This document shows, piece after piece, positions 6,743 through 15,988 of a DNA stretch of 19,210 nt. The notes below the pieces were generated by a model, which saw nothing but the letters and a program-made list of their open reading frames with translations, did no database searches and was not told where the DNA came from. The position numbers were made by a program, and so were the translations under genes. Source of the stretch: Desulfobacterales bacterium (lineage in GTDB: Bacteria > Desulfobacterota > Desulfobacteria > Desulfobacterales > RPRI01). The stretch is taken from positions 1 through 19,210 of the forward strand of contig JAGVOC010000208.1 of NCBI GenBank assembly GCA_020052975.1, given 5' to 3'. Within the stretch, counting starts at the first letter, position 1. Every line of letters begins with the position of its first letter.

Positions 6743-9700
6743 ACTCCAAGAACAAGCAGCTTAGTAATTCATTCTCGACTGGCGGAGGAGGAGGGAATTT
6801 CGAAACCCGCGTCCAGACTGCCTTTGTTGCGCTAATGTTGACTGGTGGATTTGCACCTTGTTTATTACCGCTCTGGCCGATTAAAAAAATTAAGCTTCAA
6901 GGGAAATATGCAGGATATGATACCGATGACTTAATTGTTTTTGCGAAAAGCCCTGACGCCGAAAAAGAAATAAAACTGATCGGACAGATCAAACATTCAC
7001 TCAAAATAACCGAGGGCGATAAGATATTTGGGGAAGTACTCCAGGCTGCTTGGAGTGATTTCAAAAACCCTAAAGTTTTTATAGAAGGATCAGACTCAAT
7101 TGCACTCATTACCGGCCCCTTAAGCGCCACAGACATAGAAGATGTTCGCACAATCCTTGAATGGGCGCGTCACTCAGAAAGCGCGGAGGATTTTCTAACG
7201 AAAGTCGATCAGGCCAATTTCAGCAGCAAGGTTAAAAGAAATAAGTTGAGGGCATTTCGGGTTCAGCTAAAAAAAGCAAATGGCGATATAGATGTTTCAG
7301 ATGATGATCTTTGGCGATTCATGAAGAGTTTTCATCTTCTGGGGTACGATTTGGATATCAAAGCTGGGGTTACCCTTTCACTGCTCCAGTCTCTGATCTG
7401 CCAGTATTCCCAGGAGAACGCTCATGCCCTGTGGACGCGGCTTGTCGATGAAGTGCAATTCTCGAATCAGAATGCCGGAACTATCACACTGAATTCGCTC
7501 CCGGAGGAACTTCGAGCATCATTTCGACGACGGGTTATAGAGACGATCCCTGTTGATTTCGCACGAACGCCATCTGTCTCAACAATAGTTAATTGGAGCC
7601 AGTTTTCTTTTGCCTCCGAATTGGCAATTACTAATCTCCTGGGCTCGTGGGATGATAAATATGAGGCAGATAAGGCGATTATAGGGCATCTTGCGAATGA
7701 AAACTTCGCCAATTGGATTTCCAAAATACGGGAGATTCTGCAACATCCCGAAAGCCCACTTACCCTGAAGAACGGAAAATGGGCAGTTGATAGACGGTTG
7801 GAAGTGTGGCAAACACTCGGAGCAAGGCTGTTCGATGACAATCTGGACAGATTTCAAGAGTGTGTTGTCCGCATTCTCACAGAGCGTGATCCTCAGTTTG
7901 AGTTACGCCCTGATGAGAGATATGCGGCAAGCATTTACGGCAAAGTTCTTATACATTCCAATTCCCTGAGAAAAGGTTTGGCTGAGACTCTGGCGCTTCT
8001 CGGCAGTCACCCAAAAGCTTTGACCAACTGCTCATTGAATAAACCAGAAACAATCGCTGTCCTTGCCGTCAGAAATATCCTTGATAATGCGGATTGGGTT
8101 CTTTGGGCAAGCCTGAACAACTTGCTACCTATGTTTGCTGAGGCAGCTCCTGGGGAGTTCCTTGATGCGGTTGAAGCTGCATTGCAACGAACGCCTTGCC
8201 CCTTTGATGAGCTTTTTTTGCAAGAAGGAAATGGAATTACTGGCAGAAACTATATGACCGGTTTGCTCTGGGCACTGGAAACCCTCGCATGGGATGAAAA
8301 ATACTTAGCGCGAATAGTTGTAGCTCTTGGTGAATTGGCGTCTCGTGATCCAGGTGGCAACTGGGCGAATCGTCCCGCCAATTCGCTTACAACAATTTTT
8401 CTCCCTTGGTTTTCTCAAACAACTGCGTCGGTTGAAAAACGCAAAGTTGCAGTTAGGACGCTCCAGAAAGAGGTTCCGGAAATCGCTTGGCAAACTCTGC
8501 TAAGTCTGTTGCCAAATCAGCATCAGATGTCCATAGGCACACATAAGCCTGTCTGGCGGGAACCAATTCCTGAAGACGTGGCGAAAGGAGTTAGCCAACA
8601 AGAGTACTGGGATCAGGTTTCCTACTATGCCGACATGGCGGTTGAAATCGCCAATACAGATATAGCTAAACTCACTGAGCTGATCGGGAATCTCCACAAT
8701 TTACCGCAGCCTGCTTTTGACAAACTTCTGGGACATCTTGAATCTGAAGAAATTGCTAATAAGCCAGAAGAAGAGCGGCTTCCACTGTGGGCTAAGCTTG
8801 TCATATTTGTTTCAAAGCACAACAAATATGCGGATTCAGAATGGGCGTTGAATTCTGAGATGATTGAGAAAATCGAAAAAATTGCTGAACGTCTTGCACC
8901 ACAAAACCCTTTGAATCTATACAGACGGCTTTTCAGCGGTAGGGATTTCGAGCTGCATGAAAAAATTGGGGATTGGGAGGATCAGCAAAGGAAGCTGGAG
9001 AAACGACGCCAGCACGCTATTCAAGAAATTGTCACAACTCACGGACTCGAAACCGTAATTAAGTTCGCGGAGGCTGTCGAGTCATCCTTACATGTCGGGC
9101 TTTGTCTTGGTCTCATTGATGATGTGAATACGGATTCTGTAATTCTGCCGAAATTACTGGAAACGGAAAATAGCAAACTTGCGCAATTCGCGAGCGGCTT
9201 TGTATGGGGCCGGTACCGAAGCCAAGGATGGGTATGGGTTGATAAGATTGACACTTCAGGTTGGTCAACGGAAGAAAAAGGGCAATTTCTGTCGTACCTC
9301 CCTTTTACGTACGAGACCTGGAAGCGTTCGGATGAACTCTTGAGAGAAAATGAGTCTGAGTACTGGAGCAAAGCCAGCGTGAATCCTTATCAAGCTGAAG
9401 GTGATCTGAACTTGGCAATCGACAAGTTGGTTGAGCACGGAAGGCCGAACGCGGCGATTAGCTGTTTATACAGGATATTGAATGACAAACAACCATTGAA
9501 TATAGAGCAAACAGTAAAAGCTTTACTTGCAGCAGTCTCGTCGGGCGAGCATGCCAATTCGATGAATGTATATAACACCCTTGAGATAATCAAAACATTA
9601 CAGAATGATCTTAACACCAATCCCGATGATCTTTTCCAGATTGAGTGGGCCTATTTGCCACTTCTGGATCGACACCAAGATGCCTCACCGAAGCTATTGG

Positions 9701-10290
9701 AACACCGGCTGGCTACTGACCCTAATTTCTTTTGTGAGGTAATTCGTCTAATTTACCGATCTAAATATGAAGAAAATTCCGATAAAGAACCGACTGAGCA
9801 GCAAAAAGCAATCGCTGCCAACGCGTACCGTTTGCTTCGAGAATGGCGCACCCCGCCGGGCATCCAGCCTGATGGGACTTTTTCAAGAGACCACTTCAAT
9901 AAATGGCTTGCTTCGATCAAGGAGGCATGTTCTGCGTCCGGGCATCTCGATGTGGCACTTTCCCATGTAGGAAATGTTCTCATTCATTGCCCGCCAGATC
10001 CGGATGGCCTTTGGATTCATCACGCTGCAACTGCAGTTCTGAATGCTAAAGATTCCGAGAAGATACGAAACGGGTTTCGTATGGGAATCTTCAATTCACG
10101 TGGAGTTCACCGGGTAGACCCGACCGGAAAACCAGAGAAAGAACTTGCCGCCAAATATAGACAGCAAGCCAATGAAGTTGAGAACCATGGGTATCAACGA
10201 TTTGCAGCTACGATCAGGGATTTGGCTGATTCATATGACCGGGAGGCTAAACGCATTGTCACAGAACATACGCATGAGGACAGTCTATGA
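6739..10290 (+). CDS. Large unrecognised protein: PD-(D/E)XK-like N-terminal nuclease motif plus long helical region
   Basis: An intact 1183-residue frame overlapping hsdS by four bases, with GGGGAA upstream of ATG 6739. I do not recognise a named family for the whole protein. The N-terminus has STGGGGGNFETRV (13-25), YDTDDLIVF (60-68) and IGQIKHSL (81-88). The spacing of E22, D63/D64 and Q83-x-K85 matches the PD-(D/E)XK nuclease core seen in Cap4/DUF4297-type and Mrr-like defence effectors. The remaining roughly 1000 residues look like a helical repeat scaffold, rich in Leu, Ala and Trp, and end in a distinctive block with NSRGVHRVDPTGKPEKELA. I see no Walker A motif, so this would differ from Avs/STAND proteins that pair such nucleases with an NTPase. 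No signal peptide or membrane segment is evident. It occupies the hsdS-hsdR gap where prrC lies in the E. coli prr locus. A defence-effector role is an inference. Confidence 0.72.
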   Translation: MNSKNKQLSNSFSTGGGGGNFETRVQTAFVALMLTGGFAPCLLPLWPIKKIKLQGKYAGYDTDDLIVFAKSPDAEKEIKLIGQIKHSLKITEGDKIFGEVLQAAWSDFKNPKVFIEGSDSIALITGPLSATDIEDVRTILEWARHSESAEDFLTKVDQANFSSKVKRNKLRAFRVQLKKANGDIDVSDDDLWRFMKSFHLLGYDLDIKAGVTLSLLQSLICQYSQENAHALWTRLVDEVQFSNQNAGTITLNSLPEELRASFRRRVIETIPVDFARTPSVSTIVNWSQFSFASELAITNLLGSWDDKYEADKAIIGHLANENFANWISKIREILQHPESPLTLKNGKWAVDRRLEVWQTLGARLFDDNLDRFQECVVRILTERDPQFELRPDERYAASIYGKVLIHSNSLRKGLAETLALLGSHPKALTNCSLNKPETIAVLAVRNILDNADWVLWASLNNLLPMFAEAAPGEFLDAVEAALQRTPCPFDELFLQEGNGITGRNYMTGLLWALETLAWDEKYLARIVVALGELASRDPGGNWANRPANSLTTIFLPWFSQTTASVEKRKVAVRTLQKEVPEIAWQTLLSLLPNQHQMSIGTHKPVWREPIPEDVAKGVSQQEYWDQVSYYADMAVEIANTDIAKLTELIGNLHNLPQPAFDKLLGHLESEEIANKPEEERLPLWAKLVIFVSKHNKYADSEWALNSEMIEKIEKIAERLAPQNPLNLYRRLFSGRDFELHEKIGDWEDQQRKLEKRRQHAIQEIVTTHGLETVIKFAEAVESSLHVGLCLGLIDDVNTDSVILPKLLETENSKLAQFASGFVWGRYRSQGWVWVDKIDTSGWSTEEKGQFLSYLPFTYETWKRSDELLRENESEYWSKASVNPYQAEGDLNLAIDKLVEHGRPNAAISCLYRILNDKQPLNIEQTVKALLAAVSSGEHANSMNVYNTLEIIKTLQNDLNTNPDDLFQIEWAYLPLLDRHQDASPKLLEHRLATDPNFFCEVIRLIYRSKYEENSDKEPTEQQKAIAANAYRLLREWRTPPGIQPDGTFSRDHFNKWLASIKEACSASGHLDVALSHVGNVLIHCPPDPDGLWIHHAATAVLNAKDSEKIRNGFRMGIFNSRGVHRVDPTGKPEKELAAKYRQQANEVENHGYQRFAATIRDLADSYDREAKRIVTEHTHEDSL

Positions 10291-10329
10291 CACAATACAC
10301 AGGGCTTTCGAAAGAAAGGAGTTTGACAA

Positions 10330-11004
10330 ATGCCTGACCAGGAAAGTCTGATTCCTAAACACGGTGGCTACCGTAAGCTGAAGAGTTTTCAGCTTGCGCA
10401 GCTTGTTTATGATGTGACGGTGCGGTTTTGTGACCGTTATGTTGAGAAGCGTTCACGGACGCATGATCAGATGGTCCAAGCTGCGCGAAGCGGCGTCCAG
10501 AATATTGCCGAAGGCAGCCAGGCCTCCGGCACCTCGAAAAAGACCGAACTGAAACTTACGAATGTGGCCCGCGCAAGTCTGGAAGAACTGCGCCTTGATT
10601 ATGAGGATTTTTTGCGTCAGCGGGGCTTACCGATCTGGAATCGAGAAGACCCGCGCCGTGCGGCGCTGATCGCCCGGCGGCCGACAACCGCAGATGCGGT
10701 TGCTGAATGGGTGAAGGAAGTGAAGAGCAAAGAAGAAAGTGGACAGCATGGGCAAGGTGGACAACCGAATGGACAAGCAAAAAAGTCCACGTCGTCCACA
10801 ACGTCCACTCAGTCCACTCAGTCCAAAGGTTTTCCTTCGTCCACCTTTCCTGAAATCGCGGCCAATGCCGCGCTGGTTTTGATTGCAGTTGCTTGTAGCC
10901 TGCTGGACCGCCAATTGGCGGCGCAGGCTGAAGCATTTGAAAATGAAGGCGGTTTTACAGAGCGGTTATACAAAACTCGCAGCCAGACCAGGAGACGCAC
11001 ATGA
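10330..11004 (+). CDS. Four-helix-bundle protein with repeat linker and C-terminal suffix domain
   Basis: A 224-residue protein. Residues about 13-95 are a four-helix-bundle domain of the type first found in 23S rRNA intervening-sequence proteins, marked by LKSFQLAQLVYDVTVRF and QAARSGVQNIAEGSQ. A Gln/Gly/Ser/Thr-rich linker (about 133-172) encodes a DNA-level repeat. A hydrophobic helical suffix (about 173-205, EIAANAALVLIAVACSLLDRQL) completes the protein; four-helix proteins with a dedicated suffix domain exist as an annotated group. The suffix helix is hydrophobic but broken by Asn and Cys, so membrane insertion is doubtful. ATG 10330 has AAGGAG eight bases upstream. It begins 39 bases after the large gene, and its stop overlaps the hsdR start (ATGA at 11001). 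The role in the RM operon is unknown. Confidence 0.85.
   Translation: MPDQESLIPKHGGYRKLKSFQLAQLVYDVTVRFCDRYVEKRSRTHDQMVQAARSGVQNIAEGSQASGTSKKTELKLTNVARASLEELRLDYEDFLRQRGLPIWNREDPRRAALIARRPTTADAVAEWVKEVKSKEESGQHGQGGQPNGQAKKSTSSTTSTQSTQSKGFPSSTFPEIAANAALVLIAVACSLLDRQLAAQAEAFENEGGFTERLYKTRSQTRRRT
10739..10844 (+). repeat. GTGGAC/GTCCAC repeat tract inside the four-helix gene
   Basis: GTCCAC occurs at 10785, 10794, 10803 and 10812 with GTCCAA at 10821, an exact nine-base period over five units, plus one more copy at 10839. Upstream, the complementary form GTGGAC occurs at 10739 and 10757, with TGGAC at about 10771. The two clusters can therefore base-pair as hairpins in DNA or mRNA. The nine-base period keeps the reading frame, so copy number could vary without breaking the protein and would change only its Ser/Thr/Gln linker. 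Confidence 0.85.
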
Positions 11005-14000
11005 AAAGCTTCCGCTTCAACGAAAAATATCTCTCCCAAATCCCTGCGTTGCAGCAGCTCATCAATCTTGGGTTTACGTATCTTACACCCGAACAGGCTC
11101 TGGCTGAGCGGCAGGGAAAGTTCGGTAGCGTACTGTTAGAAGAGATTCTTCGCAACCAACTCAAGGTTATCAACCATATCCAGTACAGAGGCCAGGAATA
11201 TCTGTTCAGTGAGGAAAACATACAGTCCGCTATCCAGAAGCTGAAGAATGTGAAGTGGGATGGCCAGCAAAAGACGAATGAGGCGGTCTATGATCTCCTG
11301 ACTCTGGGAACGGCGCTGGAGCAATCCATCGAAGGCGATTCCAAGAGCTTTACCCTGCGCTATATCGACTGGGTGGACCGAAAAAACAATATCTTCCATG
11401 TTACAGCTGAGTATAGTGTCGAGCGCACCAGGAGCGACGAGACAGCCCGACCCGATATTGTACTCTTCGTAAATGGTATCCCATTTGTAGTAATCGAATG
11501 CAAGTCGCCGAAGGTAGAAGTGGAGCAGGCGGTTTCACAGTGCATTCGTAACCAGCAGGATGAGTATATACCGAAGCTCTTCTCGTATGTGCAACTCGTT
11601 ATGGGAGTCAACAAGAACGCCGCCATGTATGCAACAGCCGGGACAGCAAGGAAGTTCTGGAGCGTCTGGCAGGAACTGCGGGATAAGGAAAAGGAAGTCG
11701 AGGCCTGCATCGGAAAATCGCTGATGCCTGAAGATAAAGACGCGCTATTTTCCGGAGACTTTGCTGTAGCGCGCAAATTCTTTGATGCCATGGAGGAAGA
11801 AGGCGGGAGGCGTGTGACAGAGCAGGATAAAACCATCTACAGCCTCTGCCGGCCTGAGCGTCTGTTGGAGCTTGCCCACAGGTTCACCATCTTTGACGGA
11901 GGCATAAAGAAGATAGCCCGCTATCAACAGTATTTTGTTATCAAGTCAACGATCGAGCGGGTGAAGCAGTTTGATGCCGAAGGACGCCGCAAGGGCGGTA
12001 TCATCTGGCATACGCAGGGGTCGGGAAAATCTCTTACCATGATCTGGCTTGCCAGAAACCTCGCCCTTGATCCCGATATCCCTAATCCTCGTATTGTGCT
12101 TGTGACTGACCGGGTGGATTTGGATAGGCAGCTCAGCAACACCTTTGCCGCCTGCGGGCTTGATAAGCATAGGGCAAAAACCGGGCGAGACCTTTTGGAG
12201 TTGGTTTCTGAAAAGAAAGCTGCCATAGTTACCACCTTGATTCACAAGTTCGACAAGGCGCTTAACGTGAAAAAATACCGGGAGGAATCCGTCGATATTT
12301 TTATGCTGGTTGATGAGGCGCACCGCACTCAGTTTAAGAATTTGCATGCACGGATGCGGCAGATGTTTCCGAATGCGTGCTACCTGGGCTTTACCGGAAC
12401 GCCACTAATGAAAAAAGAGAAGAACAACTTTATCAAATTCGGCGGTCTGATCGAGCCGCACTATTCGATCCGGCAGGCAGTGAAAGACAAGCAGGTTGTG
12501 CCGTTACTCTATGAGGGCCGCTATGTGGAAATGGAACAGAACAAGGCTGCAATTGATCTTTGGTTTGATCGTCACACTCAGGGGCTTACCCAAGAGCAGA
12601 AGGCAGACCTGAAAAAGAAATATTCCCGGTCCGAGATGCTGAACAAGGCAGACAAAGTCATTTATATGCGGGCCTTTGACATCAGCGAGCACTTTCGCCA
12701 GAACTGGCAAAACACCCCATTCAGGGCCCAGTTGGTCGCACCAAGCAAGTTGTCGGCGCTGCAGTATCATGCATTCCTGAACGAGTTCGGACATGTCACC
12801 TCAGAAGTGATCATATCTCCGCCGGATACACGGGAGGGTTTTGAAGAGGTTGAAGCCGGGCCGGTAGATGAGGTTGTGCAATTCTGGCAGAAGATGATGA
12901 AGAGATACGGCTCTGAGGAAGAATACAACAAACAGATCGTCAGCCAGTTTCTGTATGGAGAACAACCGGAAATATTAATCGTGGTAGATAAATTACTGAC
13001 AGGCTTTGATGCGCCGCGAAATACGATCATGTATCTTTGCCGCACTCTGAGGGAGCATACGCTTTTGCAGGCAATTGCCCGTGTGAACCGGCTCTATGAG
13101 GACGAAACTCTGGGCGCAGAAAAGGAGTTTGGCTATATTGTTGACCACGCCAGTATCCTCGGAGAGTTGGATCAAGCCTTAACTATGTATGCCGATGCCG
13201 GTCTGGAGGACTTTGACGAGCAGGACATAGAGGGCACTCTCACGTCAATCCATCAGGAAGTTGCTAAACTTCCACAGGTTTACTCCGATCTCTGGGACCT
13301 CTTTAAAGAAGTAAGAAACCGGTACGATGAAGAGGCATATGAGTTGTTGTTGGGCGATGATGCATTACGGGCGGAGTTTTATCAGCGATTGTCAGACTAC
13401 AGTAATATGCTTGCGCTGGCGTTATCCACAGAACAGTTTGTAATGAATACACAGGATGAAAAGCTAACTGAGTATAAGAATACCCTCAAGCGATTCCATA
13501 ACCTTAAGGCCGCGGTCAAACTCCGCTATGCCGAAGCTATTGACTATCGGGATTATGAGCCGAAGATTAAGAAGTTGCTCGACACCCATATCCAGGCAAA
13601 CCAGGTTGTCAGATTAAATGAGCCAGTGAATATTTTTGACGATAAAGTGTTTGGCATGGTGAAGGAGGAGCAGAGCGCATATGGAATTAAGACAACAGCT
13701 GCACGGGCCGATGCGATCGCGCATGCCACAAAGAAGGTCATTACTGAAAAGATGGAGGAAGACCCTGCCCTTTACGAAAAGTTTTCAAAGCTTATCCAGC
13801 AGGCGATCGATGAATTCAGGGCCAAACGGATTTCCGATCTGGAATACCTGCATAAAGTGTCGGCGCTTCGTAACAAGGTAGTTGCCCGTGAGCATGATAA
13901 TATCCCTGCTAAGCTGGTTGGTGATGAGAATGCCCAGGCTTTTTTCGGAATATTAAAACCCTTTTTTGACCAGCAAGAGCTTGATGAGTCGCAATGTGAT

Positions 14001-14225
14001 GAAATATCAGCTGATGCGGCAATTGCAATTCATAATATCCTGAAGCGCAACTGGAAAGTCCATTTTTGGGATGATACCGACACACGGAAACTTGCAGAGG
14101 ATGAAATTGATGATTTTCTTTACGACGAGATTAGGGGAGTGCGCGGTATTGCGCTTACCACGGAACAAATGGATGAAATTATTGAACGCTCAATGCAGCT
14201 GGCGCGGCATAGGATGCAGCGATGA
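11001..14225 (+). CDS. hsdR: Type I restriction endonuclease/translocase subunit HsdR
   Basis: A 1074-residue motor and nuclease subunit that pumps DNA past the complex with ATP and cuts unmodified DNA at a distance. The N-terminal nuclease has ARPDIVLFVNGIPFVVIECKS with catalytic D152 and E166-x-K168. The superfamily 2 helicase core follows: Walker A HTQGSGKS (337-344), DEAH box D438-H441 (VDEAHRTQ), GFTGTPL, LLTGFDAPRNT and motif VI QAIARVNR. A helical C-terminal region (about 740-1074) probably docks onto HsdM/HsdS. All key residues are present and the frame is uninterrupted, so the restriction activity should be intact. It starts at ATG 11001 within the stop of the four-helix gene, and its own stop overlaps the next start (ATGA at 14222). 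Length is typical for the family. Confidence 0.96.
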   Translation: MKSFRFNEKYLSQIPALQQLINLGFTYLTPEQALAERQGKFGSVLLEEILRNQLKVINHIQYRGQEYLFSEENIQSAIQKLKNVKWDGQQKTNEAVYDLLTLGTALEQSIEGDSKSFTLRYIDWVDRKNNIFHVTAEYSVERTRSDETARPDIVLFVNGIPFVVIECKSPKVEVEQAVSQCIRNQQDEYIPKLFSYVQLVMGVNKNAAMYATAGTARKFWSVWQELRDKEKEVEACIGKSLMPEDKDALFSGDFAVARKFFDAMEEEGGRRVTEQDKTIYSLCRPERLLELAHRFTIFDGGIKKIARYQQYFVIKSTIERVKQFDAEGRRKGGIIWHTQGSGKSLTMIWLARNLALDPDIPNPRIVLVTDRVDLDRQLSNTFAACGLDKHRAKTGRDLLELVSEKKAAIVTTLIHKFDKALNVKKYREESVDIFMLVDEAHRTQFKNLHARMRQMFPNACYLGFTGTPLMKKEKNNFIKFGGLIEPHYSIRQAVKDKQVVPLLYEGRYVEMEQNKAAIDLWFDRHTQGLTQEQKADLKKKYSRSEMLNKADKVIYMRAFDISEHFRQNWQNTPFRAQLVAPSKLSALQYHAFLNEFGHVTSEVIISPPDTREGFEEVEAGPVDEVVQFWQKMMKRYGSEEEYNKQIVSQFLYGEQPEILIVVDKLLTGFDAPRNTIMYLCRTLREHTLLQAIARVNRLYEDETLGAEKEFGYIVDHASILGELDQALTMYADAGLEDFDEQDIEGTLTSIHQEVAKLPQVYSDLWDLFKEVRNRYDEEAYELLLGDDALRAEFYQRLSDYSNMLALALSTEQFVMNTQDEKLTEYKNTLKRFHNLKAAVKLRYAEAIDYRDYEPKIKKLLDTHIQANQVVRLNEPVNIFDDKVFGMVKEEQSAYGIKTTAARADAIAHATKKVITEKMEEDPALYEKFSKLIQQAIDEFRAKRISDLEYLHKVSALRNKVVAREHDNIPAKLVGDENAQAFFGILKPFFDQQELDESQCDEISADAAIAIHNILKRNWKVHFWDDTDTRKLAEDEIDDFLYDEIRGVRGIALTTEQMDEIIERSMQLARHRMQR

Positions 14226-14935
14226 ATAATTACAGCGGGCATATTACCTATGGCGGAGAGAAGCTACCTTTTGATGTCTTCTATACGGATAGAAAGACCT
14301 TGGAGATAGCGGTACACCCTAATAGTCGAGTGACTGTGAAAGCGCCGAAGGAGACACTTCCAGAGATGATCCGCACCCGCCTTGACAAGCGCGCCCGCTG
14401 GATTACAAAACAGATTAACTATTTTCGCAAGTTTGAACCTCGTACGCCAGCCCGCCGTTATATCGGTGGTGAAACCCACTTGTTTCTCGGCAGGCAATAT
14501 CGCTTGAAGATAAAAGCACATCAAGACAATGCTGTTAAACTAAAAGGTCCATATTTCTTCATAATGACGCCGGACCCCCACAAGCCCGATAAAATAAAGG
14601 ATCTCCTCGATGAATGGTATAAGGAGCACGCTCGACTGATATTTTCTCGGCGCCTTGAACAATGCTATAAGCGCGCAGCAAAACTAAGAGTCCCGTTTCC
14701 AATAATCCGGCTCAGAAAAATGGTCAAAAGATGGGGAAGTTGCAGCAAGTCGGGAGACATCCTGCTGAATACGGCACTTGTAAAAGCACCGCTCTATTGC
14801 ATAGATTACGTAATAATGCACGAGCTCTGTCACTTGAAAGTTCATGCTCATAATAACGGATACTCCAAACTGCTTTCGAAATGCCTGCCGGATTGGAAGG
14901 AAAGGAAAGCGCGGCTTGAGAGCGTATTCATATAG
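14222..14935 (+). CDS. YgjP/DUF45-type M48-like metallopeptidase
   Basis: A 237-residue protein overlapping hsdR by four bases. The family hallmark is the zinc site HELCH (H200, E201, H204) in YVIMHELCHLKVHAHNNGYS, with a further His cluster (H208, H210) downstream, preceded by the RWGSCSKSGDILLNTALV block (about 172-190) shared by YgjP-like and SprT-related proteins. It is cytoplasmic in appearance, with no signal peptide or membrane helix. YgjP-family genes commonly stand directly after hsdR in type I operons, and this tight overlap supports joint expression. Reported roles of such peptidases are sparse. A part in turnover of HsdR or other operon proteins, similar to the known ClpXP control of restriction, is possible but is my inference. 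Confidence 0.9.
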   Translation: MNNYSGHITYGGEKLPFDVFYTDRKTLEIAVHPNSRVTVKAPKETLPEMIRTRLDKRARWITKQINYFRKFEPRTPARRYIGGETHLFLGRQYRLKIKAHQDNAVKLKGPYFFIMTPDPHKPDKIKDLLDEWYKEHARLIFSRRLEQCYKRAAKLRVPFPIIRLRKMVKRWGSCSKSGDILLNTALVKAPLYCIDYVIMHELCHLKVHAHNNGYSKLLSKCLPDWKERKARLESVFI

Positions 14936-14986
14936 GAAACGTTCAGGTCTTCGAGCAAAGAGAGGCAGTTTGCTGAAGGGAGAAAA

Positions 14987-15988
14987 ATGGATATCGAATA
15001 TCACTATTATATCACTTTCATTATTGCGCTGAGGGCTGGCTTCAGGAAGGAACAGGCGTACAAAATCGCTTATTCCAGCCAGTATACAGATGATAACGAT
15101 ACGTCGTATAAGATAAACGAAGGGCAGGTGGATGCGTATGAGAATTACATCAGCCAGACAATGGATATTACGAAACCCCAGGAGGAACGCCTGCGGATTT
15201 ATCCGTTATTCCATTTTATGCCCGGAACTTCAAACGAAATATGGCAATCTTCGCCTGACAGGAAAGACGGGAAGTTCCATCTGCTGAACGCTACCCCTAA
15301 TAACCAAAATGCTGCTACACTCCTAAATGATGCTCTACTATCCGGAAATGTCTCCCGGATAGGTATAGCTACGCACATGTTTGCCGACACATTTGCCCAT
15401 CAGAACTATGTCGGGTTTAAGGACGAATTTAACGCCATGAAGGGTTTTCTTCAGGGGTTATTGCCGAACATAGGTCATGCCGATGCAAAGCATAGCCCGG
15501 ACATCCCCAATCTCATGTGGAAAGACGCGCGGTTAACTTCGAAATACAACTTGAGGAAAAACAAGGAGATTTTCCTTACGGCTACGGGATGCATTTTTGA
15601 CCAATATCGCAGTGTACTCAAACCGCTGGATGCCGATGCCGCCAAATCTGCCCTCCTTGCCGATATAGGAAATGCCATTGGAAATGAAGTGGAGGCCGAT
15701 AAGAATGTGCTCCGGTCGCAACGGCATACGATGTATAAAGAGCTTCTAAAGGACAGTTTCATAGAATATAATGAAGACGACTGGTTTGATGAAGCAGTGC
15801 GATATGCAAGAGATCCTTTGACGATAGGCACTTCAAACATCAGGACCCTGTATTTCTGGAGGGATGGCTATCGAGAGAGCGACTGGTACCTTTTCCAGGA
15901 GGCGGTCAGAGAACATCAGAACAAAGCATTGGCGGTTCTTAGCCCAACCTTTGACAGAATGGAAGTGGCGAAGTTAGATAACTGGTGA
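14987..15988 (+). CDS. DUF6765-like protein (uncharacterised)
   Basis: A 333-residue protein starting at ATG 14987 behind AAGGGAG. It begins MDIEYHYYITFIIALRAGF and resembles the DUF6765 group of uncharacterised proteins. Visible motifs are YPLFHFMPG (about 72-80) and, in the middle, IGIATHMFADTFAHQNYVGF. The latter is an H-x3-D-x3-H helix resembling the metal-binding helices of zinc-dependent phospholipase C and S1/P1-nuclease folds. That suggests a metal-dependent hydrolase, but the catalytic role is not established. There is no clear signal peptide. It follows the metallopeptidase by 51 bases on the same strand and is the last gene of the RM operon. It may be a passenger effector or unrelated cargo. 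Family naming is from recall; the motif is seen directly. Confidence 0.68.
   Translation: MDIEYHYYITFIIALRAGFRKEQAYKIAYSSQYTDDNDTSYKINEGQVDAYENYISQTMDITKPQEERLRIYPLFHFMPGTSNEIWQSSPDRKDGKFHLLNATPNNQNAATLLNDALLSGNVSRIGIATHMFADTFAHQNYVGFKDEFNAMKGFLQGLLPNIGHADAKHSPDIPNLMWKDARLTSKYNLRKNKEIFLTATGCIFDQYRSVLKPLDADAAKSALLADIGNAIGNEVEADKNVLRSQRHTMYKELLKDSFIEYNEDDWFDEAVRYARDPLTIGTSNIRTLYFWRDGYRESDWYLFQEAVREHQNKALAVLSPTFDRMEVAKLDNW

Noticed and set aside
6739..10290. Calling the large gene an Avs/STAND NTPase
   Set aside because: The N-terminal nuclease-like motifs fit, but I find no Walker A or Walker B pair anywhere in the protein.
10785..10829. GTCCAC tract considered as a CRISPR array
   Set aside because: The units are six bases with three-base gaps, inside an intact coding frame; this is a short tandem repeat.
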